Source of the DNA: CAVZMO01 sp963776195
GTDB taxonomy: Bacteria; Nitrospirota; Thermodesulfovibrionia; Thermodesulfovibrionales; SM23-35
Direction of reading: 5' to 3'
NCBI GenBank assembly: GCA_963776195.1
Contig: CAVZMO010000051.1
Coordinates: forward strand, 1 to 64,000
DNA length: 64,000 nt
Under the pieces are notes generated by a model. That model ran no database searches and had not been told where the DNA came from. It saw only the letters and a list, made by a program, of their open reading frames with translations. A program made the position numbers and the translations under genes. This document shows positions 32,918 through 42,763 of the stretch, in pieces (within the stretch, counting starts at the first letter, position 1; every line of letters begins with the position of its first letter).

Positions 32918-34000
32918 ATGAACAAGAAGATCCTCATGAAAGGCAACGAGGCCATTGCCGAGGCCGCAATTCAGGCAGGGTGCCGATTCTACGCGGGCTA
33001 TCCGATAACCCCTCAGAATGAAATCCCGGAGTATATGTCCCGGAGGATGCCGGAGGTCGAGGGATATTTATTCAGGCAGAAAGTGAACTCGCTGCGATAA
33101 ATATGGTTTACGGTGCATCTGCGGCCGGGTGTAAGGGCTATGACTTCATCCAGCAGTCCGGGAATAAGTCTGAAACAGGAGACGATATCATACCTTGCAG
33201 GGGCAGAACTGCCTGCTGTCATCGTCAATATGCAGAGGGGCGGTCCGGGTCTCGGTAACATTTCCGGCAGTCAAGCGGATTATTTTCAGGCGGTGAAAGG
33301 CGGAGGGCACGGGGATTATAAATTGCTTGTCTATGCCCCGTACAGTCTTCAGGAGTTATGGGATCTCACGATGCTCGCCTTTGATAAGGCGGATGAATAC
33401 AGAAATCCTGTAATGATACTTGGAGACGGTATTATCGGGCAGATGATGGAACCCTTTTATCCGACCCCGTATATGAAACCCGATCTTCCTGAAAAAGACT
33501 GGATACTTGATGGATGTAAAAACAGAGAGCCCCGCGTGATAAAATCTCTCTATATGGGAGACGGCGAACTTGAAATGAGAAACAATATACTCCAGAAAAA
33601 ATATAAGGAGATGAGAAATAAAGAGGTCAAGATTTGAGAGTTACTATATTGAAGATGCCGAGTGTCGTGGTCGTTGCATTCGGAATTGTTGCAAGGATTG
33701 CCCTTTCGTCGATAATAAGGCTGAGGCGAGGAGGCTTGAAGGTCGGGCTTTTCAGACCTATTACCCTTTTCCCGTTCCCTGAAAAAGAAATCTTCTTTGC
33801 TTTCAGGAGAAAACAGACGTTTTATTACAATAGAGATGAATGCAGGACAGATGGTGGAAGATGTGAGGTTGTCAACCGGCGGCAGATCGGAAGTATTGTT
33901 TTACGGAAGACCCGGCGGCGCTATTATTACGCCTGAAGAGGTTCAGGAAAAAATATTGCAGATGTTCAGCCGCCAGCCTCATTTCGTAAGACACGAATAA
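32918..34000 (+). CDS. vorB: 2-oxoacid:ferredoxin oxidoreductase alpha subunit (several frameshifts)
   Basis: This is the alpha subunit of a VorB/KorA/PorA-type enzyme, oxidising 2-oxoacids to acyl-CoA with ferredoxin reduction. Recognisable pieces in order are MKGNEAIAEAAIQAGCRFYAGYPITPQNEIPEYM, ESELAAINMVYGASAAG, SSSSPGISLKQETISYLAGAELPAVIVNMQRGGPG, LKVGLFRPITLFPFPEKE and EMNAGQMVEDVRL with FYGRPGGAI. Shifts are needed near 33085, 33130, 33635, 33660 and 33815. The summed length (about 360) fits VorB. No gamma or beta subunit follows; the next gene is on the other strand. Confidence 0.85.
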
Positions 34001-34043
34001 GGAGAATAAGACATACTGGTTTTCCGTGCGGTCCGGATCCGTC

Positions 34044-34268
34044 TTATCCTTGAATGATGCCTGAAAAAAGCCAAGAACTTCCTGATACGTCGTTATCCTT
34101 TTCTTCCTCTTGTCCTTCGATTTCGACTTCCGGATCTATTATTTCATCGTCTTCTTTAGAGCCGAATTTTTTGACCAGACGCCGCTGTCTTTTCTCCTCC
34201 TGCTTTTTTTGACGCGACAATTCTTTTCTTCTCTTTTCACCCTTATACGTTCCAGCACGCTTTGCCAA
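34044..34268 (-). CDS. Small charged conserved protein
   Basis: This 74-residue protein has an N-terminal half, AKRAGTYKGEKRRKELSRQK then KQEEKRQRRL, typical of a short conserved bacterial family of unknown function. The C-terminus is acidic (EDDEIIDPEVEIEGQEEEKD). It is probably a helical, unstructured or nucleic-acid-associated protein. GGAGGTCAC precedes the ATG on the minus strand. It is divergent to the rpsL promoter. Confidence 0.7.
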   Translation of the reverse strand: MAKRAGTYKGEKRRKELSRQKKQEEKRQRRLVKKFGSKEDDEIIDPEVEIEGQEEEKDNDVSGSSWLFSGIIQG

Positions 34269-34456
34269 TGTGACCTCCTTGATTTTTTTTACAGGATTAT
34301 ATCACGGAGGACGTGGAGAATGCTAAACACTTATCGGATGAGGAGAGGAAATTACGTATAAAATAGCTCTCCCGAATTTATTTTTTTCATGTATAATGTG
34401 TTATGATGTTTTTCTTCTACAGTTTTCTGGCGAGATAATTTTTTCTACCAAAAACC

Positions 34457-34485
34457 TTGACAAAAAAAAACATCTCTGGTAATAT
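34457..34485 (+). promoter_or_regulatory. Promoter of the str-S10-spc-alpha supercluster
   Basis: TTGACA (34457-34462) and TAATAT (34480-34485) are spaced 17 bases apart, 55 bases upstream of rpsL. No other strong promoter is obvious up to tuf, so this probably drives rpsL-rpsG-fusA and beyond. Confidence 0.7.
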
Positions 34486-34539
34486 TTTCTCTTGCTGTAG
34501 AGATCCAGCTTTAACAATTAAACAATTGACGGAGGTAAA

Positions 34540-34911
34540 GTGCCAACTATAGCACAGCTAGTAAAAAACGGGCGTGAAAAGGTCAGAGTTAAGACCAAAA
34601 GCCCTGCATTGAAATCATGTCCTCAAAAAAGAGGAGTATGTGTGAGGGTTTACACCACGACGCCTAAGAAACCCAACTCGGCATTGAGGAAGGTTGCAAG
34701 AGTCAGACTTATGACGGGGATGGAAGTCACTGCGTATATCCCGGGAGTGGGTCATAACCTTCAGGAACATTCTATTGTGATGATTAGAGGTGGAAAGGTA
34801 AAAGACCTTCCCGGCGTGAGATATCACATCATAAGAGGAACCCTTGATTCTATGGGTGTTGCGGATAGAAGAAGGGGGAGATCAAAATACGGGGCCAAGA
34901 AGCCCAAATAA
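34540..34911 (+). CDS. rpsL: Ribosomal protein S12
   Basis: This 123-residue decoding-centre protein starts with GTG after GGAGGTAAA. KSPALKSCPQKRGVCVRVYTTTPKKPNSALRKVARVRL and PGVGHNLQEHS are the universal S12 motifs. The residues linked to streptomycin resistance (Lys in TPKKPNS and KVKDLPGV) are wild type. First gene of the str operon. Confidence 0.98.
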   Translation: MPTIAQLVKNGREKVRVKTKSPALKSCPQKRGVCVRVYTTTPKKPNSALRKVARVRLMTGMEVTAYIPGVGHNLQEHSIVMIRGGKVKDLPGVRYHIIRGTLDSMGVADRRRGRSKYGAKKPK

Positions 34912-34924
34912 GAGAGAGTTATAA

Positions 34925-35396
34925 ATGCCAAGAAGAAGAGTTGTTGAAAAAAGAGAGATTTTGCCGGATCCGAAATACAACAGTAAAATCGTCTGCAAAT
35001 TTATGAATGCTATCATGGAGAGCGGTAAGAAATCCACAGCTGAAAGAATTTGCTACGGTGCTTTCGAGATTTTAAAACAAAAGACGGGGAGTGACCCTTT
35101 GAAGGTATTCAAGACGGCTCTCGAAAATGCAAAGCCTGTTTTGGAGGTCAAACCGAGGAGGGTCGGCGGCGCGACGTATCAGGTGCCGGTGGAAATAAGG
35201 CCTCACAGGCGTACCGCACTTGCTTTCAGGTGGATTATCAATTACTCGAGAGCCAGAGCAGAAAAGACGATGCAGGGAAAGGCTGGCAGGGGAATTAATG
35301 GATGCGTTTAACAATACGGGTTCTTCCATTAAGAAAAAGGAAGATACCCACAAAATGGCCGAGGCTAATAAGGCTTTTGCCCATTATAGATGGTAG
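34925..35396 (+). CDS. rpsG: Ribosomal protein S7 (single-base frameshift)
   Basis: The first 120 codons give an ordinary S7 (PRRRVVEKREILPDPKYNSK, KPRRVGGATYQVPVEIRP). After EKTMQGK the frame breaks. Dropping one g near 35282 restores LAGELMDAFNNTGSSIKKKE and HKMAEANKAFAHYRW, with a TAG at 35394-35396. S7 nucleates assembly of the 30S head and is essential, so the break is almost certainly a sequence error. Confidence 0.93.
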
Positions 35397-35414
35397 TAAG
35401 AAAAGAGGAGAAAG

Positions 35415-37492
35415 GTGTCGAGATTTCCATTAGAGAAAACACGCAATATCGGTATCATGGCGCACATAGACGCGGGGAAAACTACGACCACCGAACGGAT
35501 TCTCTATTACACAGGTGTTACCTACAAGATTGGAGAGGTGCACGATGGCACTGCTGTGATGGACTGGATGGTTCAGGAGCAGGAGAGAGGTATTACCATC
35601 ACCTCCGCCGCTACAACATGTTACTGGAAAGGTTTTAGAATCAATATCATAGACACCCCGGGACATGTCGATTTTACGATCGAAGTAGAAAGGTCTTTGA
35701 GAGTACTCGATGGAGCAGTTGCCGTGTTTGATTCTGTTGCGGGTGTTGAGCCTCAGTCGGAGACGGTCTGGAGGCAGGCGAATAAATACGGTGTGCCCCG
35801 GATTGCGTTTATGAATAAAATGGACAGGGTGGGCGCAGATTTTTTTATGAGCGTAGCTACTATGATAGAACGCCTCGATGCAAATCCTGTTGCCGTTCAG
35901 ATACCTATCGGATCGGAGGACAAATTCAGGGGGCCGGTAGACCTTGTCAGGATGAAGGCGATCTATTTTGATGACGAGACGTTAGGCGCAAATTATACGG
36001 AAGGAGACATCCCCGAGGAACTTCTCCCCGTGGCGAAGGAATACCGGGAGAAAATGCTTGAGGCTTTAGCCGATACGGACGATTCACTCATGGAAAAATA
36101 TCTTAATAAAGAAGAGATAAGCGTTGAAGAGATAAGGGGGGCTTTGAGAAAAGGCACGTTGGAACTGAAGCTTACTCCCGTCATCTGCGGCTCTTCATTC
36201 AGGAACAAGGGGGTCCAGATTTTACTTGATGCTATAGTTGATTATCTCCCATCACCGATTGATATCCCGCCTGTTGTGGGAAAGGTGCCCGGAAGTGAAT
36301 CCGTAATTGTGAGACATCCCGACGAGAAAGAACCCTTTTCTGCCATTGCCTTTAAGGTCATGACAGACCCCTTTGTGGGGCAACTCACCTTTATCAGGGT
36401 TTATTCAGGCGTTCTGAGTGCGGGTTCTTATGTATACAACTCAACAAAAGATAAAAAGGAAAGAGTCGGAAGACTTCTGAAGATGCACGCCAACAAGCGT
36501 GAGGAAGTGAAAGAAGTCTCTGCCGGCGACATTGCAGCCGTAGTCGGACTTAAGTATACCCTTACGGGAGACACACTCTGCGAAGAGAAGAATCCGATTA
36601 TTCTTGAGGCGATGGAATTTCCCGAGCCGGTCATGTCTGTTGCAATCGAACCGAAGACAAAAGCGGATCAGGAAAAGCTTTCTCAATCATTGGCGAAACT
36701 CGCCCAGGAAGACCCGTCATTCCAGGTCTCTTTTAATGAAGAGACGGGACAAACAATTATATCCGGCATGGGAGAGCTTCACCTTGAGATAATTGTAGAC
36801 AGGCTTCTCAGAGAATTTAAGGTCGGCGCCAATGTCGGAAGGCCGCAGGTTGCGTATAAAGAGACAATAAGGGCGGCAGCCAAGGCCGAAGGAAAGTTTA
36901 TCCGGCAGACAGGAGGCCGCGGGCAATATGGACACGTATTCATCAGGATCGAGCCGTTGGAGCCCGGTAAGGGAGTTGAATTTGAGAATAAAATCGTGGG
37001 CGGTACGGTTCCGAGGGAATTTATCAACCCTATTGAAAAAGGAATAAGGGAGGCAGCGGACAGGGGAATCCTTGCCGGTTATCCCGTTGTCGATATAAAA
37101 GCAACGCTGTATGACGGGTCATACCATGAGGTTGACTCTTCTGAAATGGCGTTCAAGATAGCAGGATCAATGGCGTTTAAAGAAGCAGCCAAGAGTGCAA
37201 AACCCGTTCTTCTTGAACCGATTATGAGCATCGAGACGTAACCCCCGAGGAGTATCTCGGCGATGTTATCGGAGATCTCAATTCCCGTCGCGGAAGGGTT
37301 CTGAATATAGAGAGAAGGGGCAATGTCCAGGTGATTAAAGCACAGGCCCCGTTGGCAGAAATGTTCGGCTATGCAACCGATTTAAGATCGAAAACTCAGG
37401 GCAGGGCTACATATACTATGCAATTCTCCCATTACGATGAAGTTCCAAAAGGAGTTTCTGAAGGAATTATAGCAGTGGTAAAGGGCGGGTAA
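35415..37492 (+). CDS. fusA: Elongation factor G (single-base frameshift near 3' end)
   Basis: This translocase GTPase starts with GTG. The G1 motif is AHIDAGKT at residues 16-23; GHVDFTIEVERS, NKMDRVGAD and the GRGQYGHVFIRIEP domain IV segment are intact. After PIMSIE one base is missing near 37235. Restoring it continues VTPEEYLGDVIGDLNSRRG to QFSHYDEVPKGVSEGIIAVV and a TAA at 37490-37492. Full length would be about 692 residues. Standard str-operon position between rpsG and tuf. Confidence 0.95.
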
Positions 37493-37514
37493 TGTTTTTC
37501 GAAGAGGAGGAAAT

Positions 37515-38714
37515 ATGGCTAAGGCTAAATTTGAGAGGGTAAAGCCCCATGCGAACGTAGGGACGATAGGGCACGTAGACCACGGGAAGACGACATTGAC
37601 CTCGGCGATCACAAAGGTATTGGCATTGAAGGGAGGGGCGCAGTTCAGGTCATTTGACAGCATAGACAATGCGCCTGAAGAGAAGGCAAGGGGGATAACG
37701 ATAGCGACGGCGCATGTTGAATATGAGACGGACAAGAGGCATTATGCGCATGTAGACTGTCCGGGTCATGCGGATTATATAAAGAATATGATAACGGGAG
37801 CGGCGCAGATGGACGGCGCGGTCCTGGTGGTATCGGCGGCGGACGGACCGATGCCGCAGACGAGGGAGCACATACTGCTTGCGAGGCAGGTAGGGGTGCC
37901 GTACATCGTGGTCTTCATGAATAAAGTAGATATGGTAGATGACCCCGAGTTGTTGGACTTGGTGGAGCTTGAGGTGAGGGAGTTATTGACGAAGTATCAA
38001 TTTCCCGGGGACAAGATACCGGTGATAAGGGGCAGTGCATTGAAGGCGATGAACAGCACGAGCACGGAAACGACCGCAGAGGAGTACAAGAGCATATGGG
38101 AACTGATGGATGCGGTAGATGCCTACATACCGACGCCTGAGAGGCCGATAGACAAGCCGTTTTTGATGCCGATAGAAGATGTATTTTCGATATCGGGAAG
38201 AGGGACGGTGGTAACCGGGAGAGTAGAGAGAGGGATCGTAAAGGTAGGAGAAGAGGTAGAGATCGTCGGGTTGGGAGAGACGCGGAAGACGGTAGCGACG
38301 GGAGTGGAGATGTTCAGGAAGCTGCTGGATGAAGGCCGAGCAGGAGACAACATAGGGGTGTTATTGAGAGGCATAGGGAAGGACGAGGTAGAGAGGGGGC
38401 AGGTCTTAGCGAAGCCCGGGAGCATAACGCCGCACACGAATTTCAAGACAGAGGTGTATATATTGACGAAGGAAGAAGGCGGGAGGCATACACCGTTTTT
38501 CAAGGGATACAGGCCGCAGTTTTATTTCAGGACGACGGATGTGACCGGGGTGGCGCAGCTTCCCGAGGGAGTAGAGATGGTAATGCCCGGTGATAATGTA
38601 GCCCTGACAGTGGAACTCATAACTCCGATAGCGATGGAAGAAGGTTTAAGGTTTGCTATAAGAGAAGGCGGACGGACTGTCGGTGCAGGTGTTGTTACAC
38701 AGGTGCTGGGGTAG
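37515..38714 (+). CDS. tuf: Elongation factor Tu
   Basis: This 399-residue GTPase delivers aminoacyl-tRNA. G1 is GHVDHGKT (19-26), followed by DCPGHADYIKNMITGAAQMDG and NKVDMVDD. Codon use is odd: up to about 38570 the gene strongly prefers ata, gta, ggg, acg and gcg. The last about 140 bases return to the mixed usage of the neighbouring genes. Only one tuf copy is in the window. An agttaaaagg tract follows the stop. Confidence 0.98.
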   Translation: MAKAKFERVKPHANVGTIGHVDHGKTTLTSAITKVLALKGGAQFRSFDSIDNAPEEKARGITIATAHVEYETDKRHYAHVDCPGHADYIKNMITGAAQMDGAVLVVSAADGPMPQTREHILLARQVGVPYIVVFMNKVDMVDDPELLDLVELEVRELLTKYQFPGDKIPVIRGSALKAMNSTSTETTAEEYKSIWELMDAVDAYIPTPERPIDKPFLMPIEDVFSISGRGTVVTGRVERGIVKVGEEVEIVGLGETRKTVATGVEMFRKLLDEGRAGDNIGVLLRGIGKDEVERGQVLAKPGSITPHTNFKTEVYILTKEEGGRHTPFFKGYRPQFYFRTTDVTGVAQLPEGVEMVMPGDNVALTVELITPIAMEEGLRFAIREGGRTVGAGVVTQVLG

Positions 38715-38746
38715 GTAAAAAGTTAAAAGGTAAGAGTGAGATAAAG

Positions 38747-39052
38747 GTGAATCAAAAGATAAGAATAAAATTAAAGGCTTACGATCACAGGATTCTTGAC
38801 AGGTCTGTGAAAGAAATTGTGGATACCGTCCAGAGGACGGGTGCGAGGATTGCCGGTCCGGTTCCGTTGCCGACGCGAATCAGCAGGGTGACTGTTCTCA
38901 GATCTCCTCATGTGGACAAGAAATCGAGGGAACAGTTTGAAATAAGGACCCATAAGAGGCTTCTAGATATCGTAGATCCGACACCGCAGACGGTAGATGC
39001 ACTTATGAAATTGGAACTGGCGGCAGGGGTTGATGTCGAGATAAAGCTGTGA
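38747..39052 (+). CDS. rpsJ: Ribosomal protein S10
   Basis: S10 (NusE) of 101 residues serves in the 30S head and in NusB-dependent antitermination. IRIKLKAYDHRILDRSVKEI and GPVPLPTRISRVTVLRSPHV are canonical. GTG start. It opens the S10 operon 32 bases after tuf, so str and S10 are probably one transcript. Confidence 0.97.
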   Translation: MNQKIRIKLKAYDHRILDRSVKEIVDTVQRTGARIAGPVPLPTRISRVTVLRSPHVDKKSREQFEIRTHKRLLDIVDPTPQTVDALMKLELAAGVDVEIKL

Positions 39053-39117
39053 TAAAGATGAGCCCGTTAATAAATTCATCGGTTCGATAAAAAAGAGATA
39101 TTTGGAGATAGATATTC

Positions 39118-39729
39118 ATGGTAGGAATATTAGGGAAAAAACTCGGAATGACGCAGATTTTTACAGAGGACGGCAGGGCATGCCCAGTCACGGTGATTGA
39201 AGCCGGACCGTGTTGTGTGGTTCAGGTGAAGACTGCTGATAGGGATGGGTATGAGGCTGTTAAAATAGGCTTTCTGGAAGTGAAAGAGAAGAAATTGAAC
39301 AAACCTGAATCGGGTGTCTTCAAAAAAGCCGGTGTTAAACCTTGCAGGATATTAAAAGAATACCCCATCAGCGGCTTAAAGGTCGGCGAATTCTTGACGG
39401 TCGAAAAATTTGCTAAGGGAGACAGGGTGTCCGTTTCCGGTATATCTAAAGGCAAAGGATTTCAGGGTGTTATGAAAAGGCATCATTTTTCCGGAGGTCC
39501 AGGCTCCCACGGATCGATGTTTAACCGCGCGCCAGGGTCTATAGGCGCCAGTTCGTATCCGTCGAGGGTATGGAAAAATCAAGGGATGCCCGGCCACATG
39601 GGCTCAGAGAGAGTGACAGTCAAAAACATTGAGGTAGTAGATGTTAGGGCTGACCAGAACCTCCTCCTGATAAAAGGAGCGGTCCCGGGTGGGACGGGAA
39701 CAATTGTAGAGATTAAAAAGGAAGATTAA
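39118..39729 (+). CDS. rplC: Ribosomal protein L3
   Basis: L3 (203 residues) binds the 23S 3' domain. The N-terminus MVGILGKKLGMTQIFTEDG and the long loop MKRHHFSGGPGSHGSMFNRA with PGSIGASSYPSRVWKNQGMPG are diagnostic. One base separates it from rplD. Confidence 0.97.
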   Translation: MVGILGKKLGMTQIFTEDGRACPVTVIEAGPCCVVQVKTADRDGYEAVKIGFLEVKEKKLNKPESGVFKKAGVKPCRILKEYPISGLKVGEFLTVEKFAKGDRVSVSGISKGKGFQGVMKRHHFSGGPGSHGSMFNRAPGSIGASSYPSRVWKNQGMPGHMGSERVTVKNIEVVDVRADQNLLLIKGAVPGGTGTIVEIKKED

Positions 39730-39730
39730 T

Positions 39731-40360
39731 ATGCCAGAGGTTGAAATAAAAGATAGGAACAACAATATTGTCGGGAAGATCACGCTGAGTGATGAGGTGT
39801 TCGGCATCCATGCCAAGGACGGGGTTATTCACGGGGCGATTGTTAATTTCCTCGCAAATCAGAGACAGGGCACTCACGCGACCAAAACAAAGGGACTCGT
39901 TCGCGGAGGAGGCAAAAAACCATGGAAACAGAAAGGTACCGGCAGGGCGCGTGCAGGGAGTATCAGATCACCTCTGTGGAGGGGAGGAGGAATTACCTTC
40001 GGTCCACAACCGAGAGATTATTCCTACAGTATCCCGAAAAAAGTTAAAAGGCTTGCACTCCTGGCAGCTTTCCAGGAGAAACTTGCGAGTGACGGTATTG
40101 TAATTTTAGATAATTTCGCCATCGAGAAGCCGAAGACAAAAGAGATGGTTTCGATCTTAAAAAGCCTTGGTCTCGATAATAGAAGTGTGCTGATTGTGCT
40201 TCCTGAAAAAGAAGATGTGGTGACACTTTCCGCACGTAACATACCAGCGGTGGGCATTGCGAGGGCATCGGATCTTAACACATATGATATCGTTGCTTTC
40301 AATACGCTGTTGATGACAAAAGATGCAATTGCAAGATTAGAGGAAATAAAGGGATCATGA
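39731..40360 (+). CDS. rplD: Ribosomal protein L4
   Basis: L4 (209 residues) lines the nascent-peptide tunnel. The extended loop RGGGKKPWKQKGTGRARAG at about 60-78 and the SPLWRGGGITFGPQPRDYSY segment are present. Its stop overlaps the rplW start. In other bacteria L4 autoregulates the S10 operon; no leader structure was identified here. Confidence 0.97.
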   Translation: MPEVEIKDRNNNIVGKITLSDEVFGIHAKDGVIHGAIVNFLANQRQGTHATKTKGLVRGGGKKPWKQKGTGRARAGSIRSPLWRGGGITFGPQPRDYSYSIPKKVKRLALLAAFQEKLASDGIVILDNFAIEKPKTKEMVSILKSLGLDNRSVLIVLPEKEDVVTLSARNIPAVGIARASDLNTYDIVAFNTLLMTKDAIARLEEIKGS

Positions 40361-40647
40361 AAAACATTTATTCGGTAATTAAAAGACCGCTTTTTACCGA
40401 AAAGGGCGGTCATCTGAAGGAAGTGCAGAACAAGATACTCGTCGAAGTCTCAAGAGATGCCAACAAAATAGATATCAAAAAGGCGATAGAAGAGATTTTC
40501 AAGGTAAAGGTTGACAGAGTTGCAACAATAAACACGCAGGGCAAATGGAAAAGACACGGAAGGTCCCTGGGTAAAAGACCTGATAGAAAAAAGGCGATTA
40601 TCACCCTTAAGAAGGGTGAAAAACTAGATTTTGTTGAAGGTGCGTAA
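40357..40647 (+). CDS. rplW: Ribosomal protein L23
   Basis: L23 (96 residues) lies at the tunnel exit, where it docks SRP and trigger factor. IKRPLFTEKG, DANKIDIKKAIEEIFKVKVDRVATINT and the GKRPDRKKAIITLKKGEKLDF tail match the family. It overlaps both neighbours by one to four bases. Confidence 0.96.
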   Translation: MKNIYSVIKRPLFTEKGGHLKEVQNKILVEVSRDANKIDIKKAIEEIFKVKVDRVATINTQGKWKRHGRSLGKRPDRKKAIITLKKGEKLDFVEGA

Positions 40648-41465
40648 TGGGAATAAAAAAATATAATCCAACATCCCCCGGAAGAAGATTTCAGACGGTA
40701 TCGGATTTTGCCGATATAACGACCGATACACCGCACAAGCCACTGTTGCTTCCCCTGAAAAAAACCGGCGGCAGAAACAATAGTGGTCGCGTCACTTCAT
40801 GGCACAGGGGCGGCGGCAACAGAAGGACTTTTAGAATCATTGATTTTAAAAGGAATAAGATAGGGGTACCGGCGAAGGTGAGCACGATAGAGTACGATCC
40901 TAATAGAACTGCGAGGGTAGCTCTTCTTCACTATAGGGACGGCGAGAAAAGATATATCGTAGCGCCCGCAGGTCTTCATGTGGGAGACGAGGTCGTTTCC
41001 GGCAGGGGTGCGGAAATAAAGGTCGGGAATGCGCTTCCCTTAGGAGACATGCCCTTAGGAACTTTTATCCACAATATTGAGTTGAGGCCCGGTGAAGGCG
41101 CTAAACTTGTCAGAAGTGCGGGTTCTTCGGCACAGCTTATAGCAAAAGAAGATAAGTATGTTCAGGTTAAACTCTCATCGGGTGAAGCCCGGTTCGTCCC
41201 TGCCAATTGTATTGCGACCGTCGGACAGGTCAGCAATGTTGAGCATGAAAATATCTCTTACGGGAAGGCAGGAAGAATGAGATGGTTCGGGAGAAGACCT
41301 ATTGTAAGAGGTGTTGCGATGAATCCGATAGACCATCCTCTGGGAGGCGGAGAAGGTAAGGCTTCAGGTGGAAGACCTGCCTGTACACCTTGGGGAAAAC
41401 CTGAAGGGGTTAAGACCAGGCACAATAAGAGAACAGACAGATTAATTATTAAGAGGAGGAAGTAG
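40647..41465 (+). CDS. rplB: Ribosomal protein L2
   Basis: L2 (272 residues) supports the peptidyl-transferase centre and subunit joining. NNSGRVTSWHRGGGNRRTFR, GDVMPLGTFIHNIE-like (GDMPLGTFIHNIE) and the C-terminal GRRPIVRGVAMNPIDHPLGG with its functional His are intact. Confidence 0.98.
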   Translation: MGIKKYNPTSPGRRFQTVSDFADITTDTPHKPLLLPLKKTGGRNNSGRVTSWHRGGGNRRTFRIIDFKRNKIGVPAKVSTIEYDPNRTARVALLHYRDGEKRYIVAPAGLHVGDEVVSGRGAEIKVGNALPLGDMPLGTFIHNIELRPGEGAKLVRSAGSSAQLIAKEDKYVQVKLSSGEARFVPANCIATVGQVSNVEHENISYGKAGRMRWFGRRPIVRGVAMNPIDHPLGGGEGKASGGRPACTPWGKPEGVKTRHNKRTDRLIIKRRK

Positions 41466-41466
41466 G

Positions 41467-41751
41467 TTGGCGAGGTCTCTAAAGAAAGGTCCCTTTGTGG
41501 ATGAAAAGCTCATGAAAAAGGTAAAGGCGATGATGGAGAGTGGGGAAAAGAAGCTTATTAAGACTTGGTCAAGGCGTTCAACCATAGTGCCGGAGTTTAT
41601 CGGTTATACTTTTGCCGTGCATAACGGCAGGAAATTTGTGCCGGTGTATGTCACGGAAAATATGGTAGGTCACAAGCTTGGTGAATTTTCTCCCACGAGA
41701 ACATTTAAAAGCCATGCAGGCTCTGATAAGGCCGCGGCTGCAAAAGGGTAG
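41467..41751 (+). CDS. rpsS: Ribosomal protein S19
   Basis: S19 (94 residues) belongs to the 30S head. ARSLKKGPFVDEKLMKKV, TWSRRSTIVPEFIGYTFAVH and LGEFSPTRTFKSHAG are canonical. It begins at a TTG one base after rplB, preceded by GAGGAAG. Confidence 0.96.
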   Translation: MARSLKKGPFVDEKLMKKVKAMMESGEKKLIKTWSRRSTIVPEFIGYTFAVHNGRKFVPVYVTENMVGHKLGEFSPTRTFKSHAGSDKAAAAKG

Positions 41752-41759
41752 AGTTTATT

Positions 41760-42095
41760 ATGGAGTCAAAGGCGATATTAAAATATGCGAGGATCACGCC
41801 CAGGAAGGCGCGAAGGGTAGTAGATCTTATAAGATATAAAAATGCAGGAGATGCCGTTCTCTTTCTAAAGTTCATGCCATACAGAGGCGCAAAGTTTGTC
41901 GAAAAACTTCTCAAGTCTGCAATGGCCAATGCGGAACAGAAGAAGGCTGTTAACCCGGAAGAGATGAAGATCGTAACGGCCCTTGTCGATCAGGGACCGG
42001 TTATGAAAAGGGTTGAGCCGAGGGCGCAGGGTAGGGCAAATGTCATTCGAAAAAGAACATGCCATATAACATTGGTTTTGTCCGAAGAAGGTTAA
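41760..42095 (+). CDS. rplV: Ribosomal protein L22
   Basis: L22 (111 residues) extends a hairpin into the exit tunnel. ARITPRKARRVVDLIR and the hairpin PRAQGRANVIRKRTCHITL are present. The macrolide-contact region is normal in length. Confidence 0.97.
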   Translation: MESKAILKYARITPRKARRVVDLIRYKNAGDAVLFLKFMPYRGAKFVEKLLKSAMANAEQKKAVNPEEMKIVTALVDQGPVMKRVEPRAQGRANVIRKRTCHITLVLSEEG

Positions 42096-42107
42096 GAGGA
42101 GGTAGAT

Positions 42108-42755
42108 TTGGGTCAAAAGACGCATCCAATAGGAGTTCGGCTCGGGATCATAAAGACCTGGGATTCAAGGTGGTATGCCGGCAAGGGCTATAGCGATTTA
42201 CTCATTGAAGACATTACGATCAGAAGGGCCCTTAAGGAAAGATTGTATCACGCCGGAGTGCCTAAGATAGAGATTGAACGTGCCGGGCAAAATATGAGGG
42301 TGATTATTCATACCGCAAGGCCTGGAATAATTATCGGGAAAAAGGGAGCGGAAGTCGAAAAGCTCAGGAAGGACCTTAAGGAAATGACGGGTAAAGAGGT
42401 TTCCATTGACATAAAAGAAATCAGAAAACCTGAAGTGGACGCACAACTCGTTGCAGAAAATGTAGCACTTCAACTCGAGAAAAGGGTGGCTTTCAGGAGG
42501 GCTATGAAAAAGTCCGTGGCTTCCGCCCTGCGGTTTGGCACTTTAGGAGTGAAGATATCCTGCTCCGGAAGGCTTGCAGGAGCTGAAATAGCGCGCTCGG
42601 AGTGGTACAGGGAAGGGAGAGTCCCTCTCCATACATTCAGAGCTGATATTGATTATGGTTTTGCAAGGGCGAGGACGACGTACGGGGTTATAGGAGTTAA
42701 GGTGTGGATGTACCATGGCGATATCCTGCCTGAAAGTAGAACCAGGGAAATTTAG
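42108..42755 (+). CDS. rpsC: Ribosomal protein S3
   Basis: S3 (215 residues) has an N-terminal KH domain with the GxxG loop in PGIIIGKKGAEVEKLR and the C-terminal S3 domain GRLAGAEIARSEWYREGRVPLH. It starts at a TTG after GAGGTAGA. Forms part of the mRNA entry channel. Confidence 0.97.
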   Translation: MGQKTHPIGVRLGIIKTWDSRWYAGKGYSDLLIEDITIRRALKERLYHAGVPKIEIERAGQNMRVIIHTARPGIIIGKKGAEVEKLRKDLKEMTGKEVSIDIKEIRKPEVDAQLVAENVALQLEKRVAFRRAMKKSVASALRFGTLGVKISCSGRLAGAEIARSEWYREGRVPLHTFRADIDYGFARARTTYGVIGVKVWMYHGDILPESRTREI

Positions 42756-42763
42756 GTGACACT

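Noticed and set aside
34001..34043. Start of a beta subunit gene after the oxidoreductase alpha gene
   Set aside because: The sequence after GGAGAATAAG does not encode the expected CPGCGH motif region and soon runs into the opposite-strand small gene.
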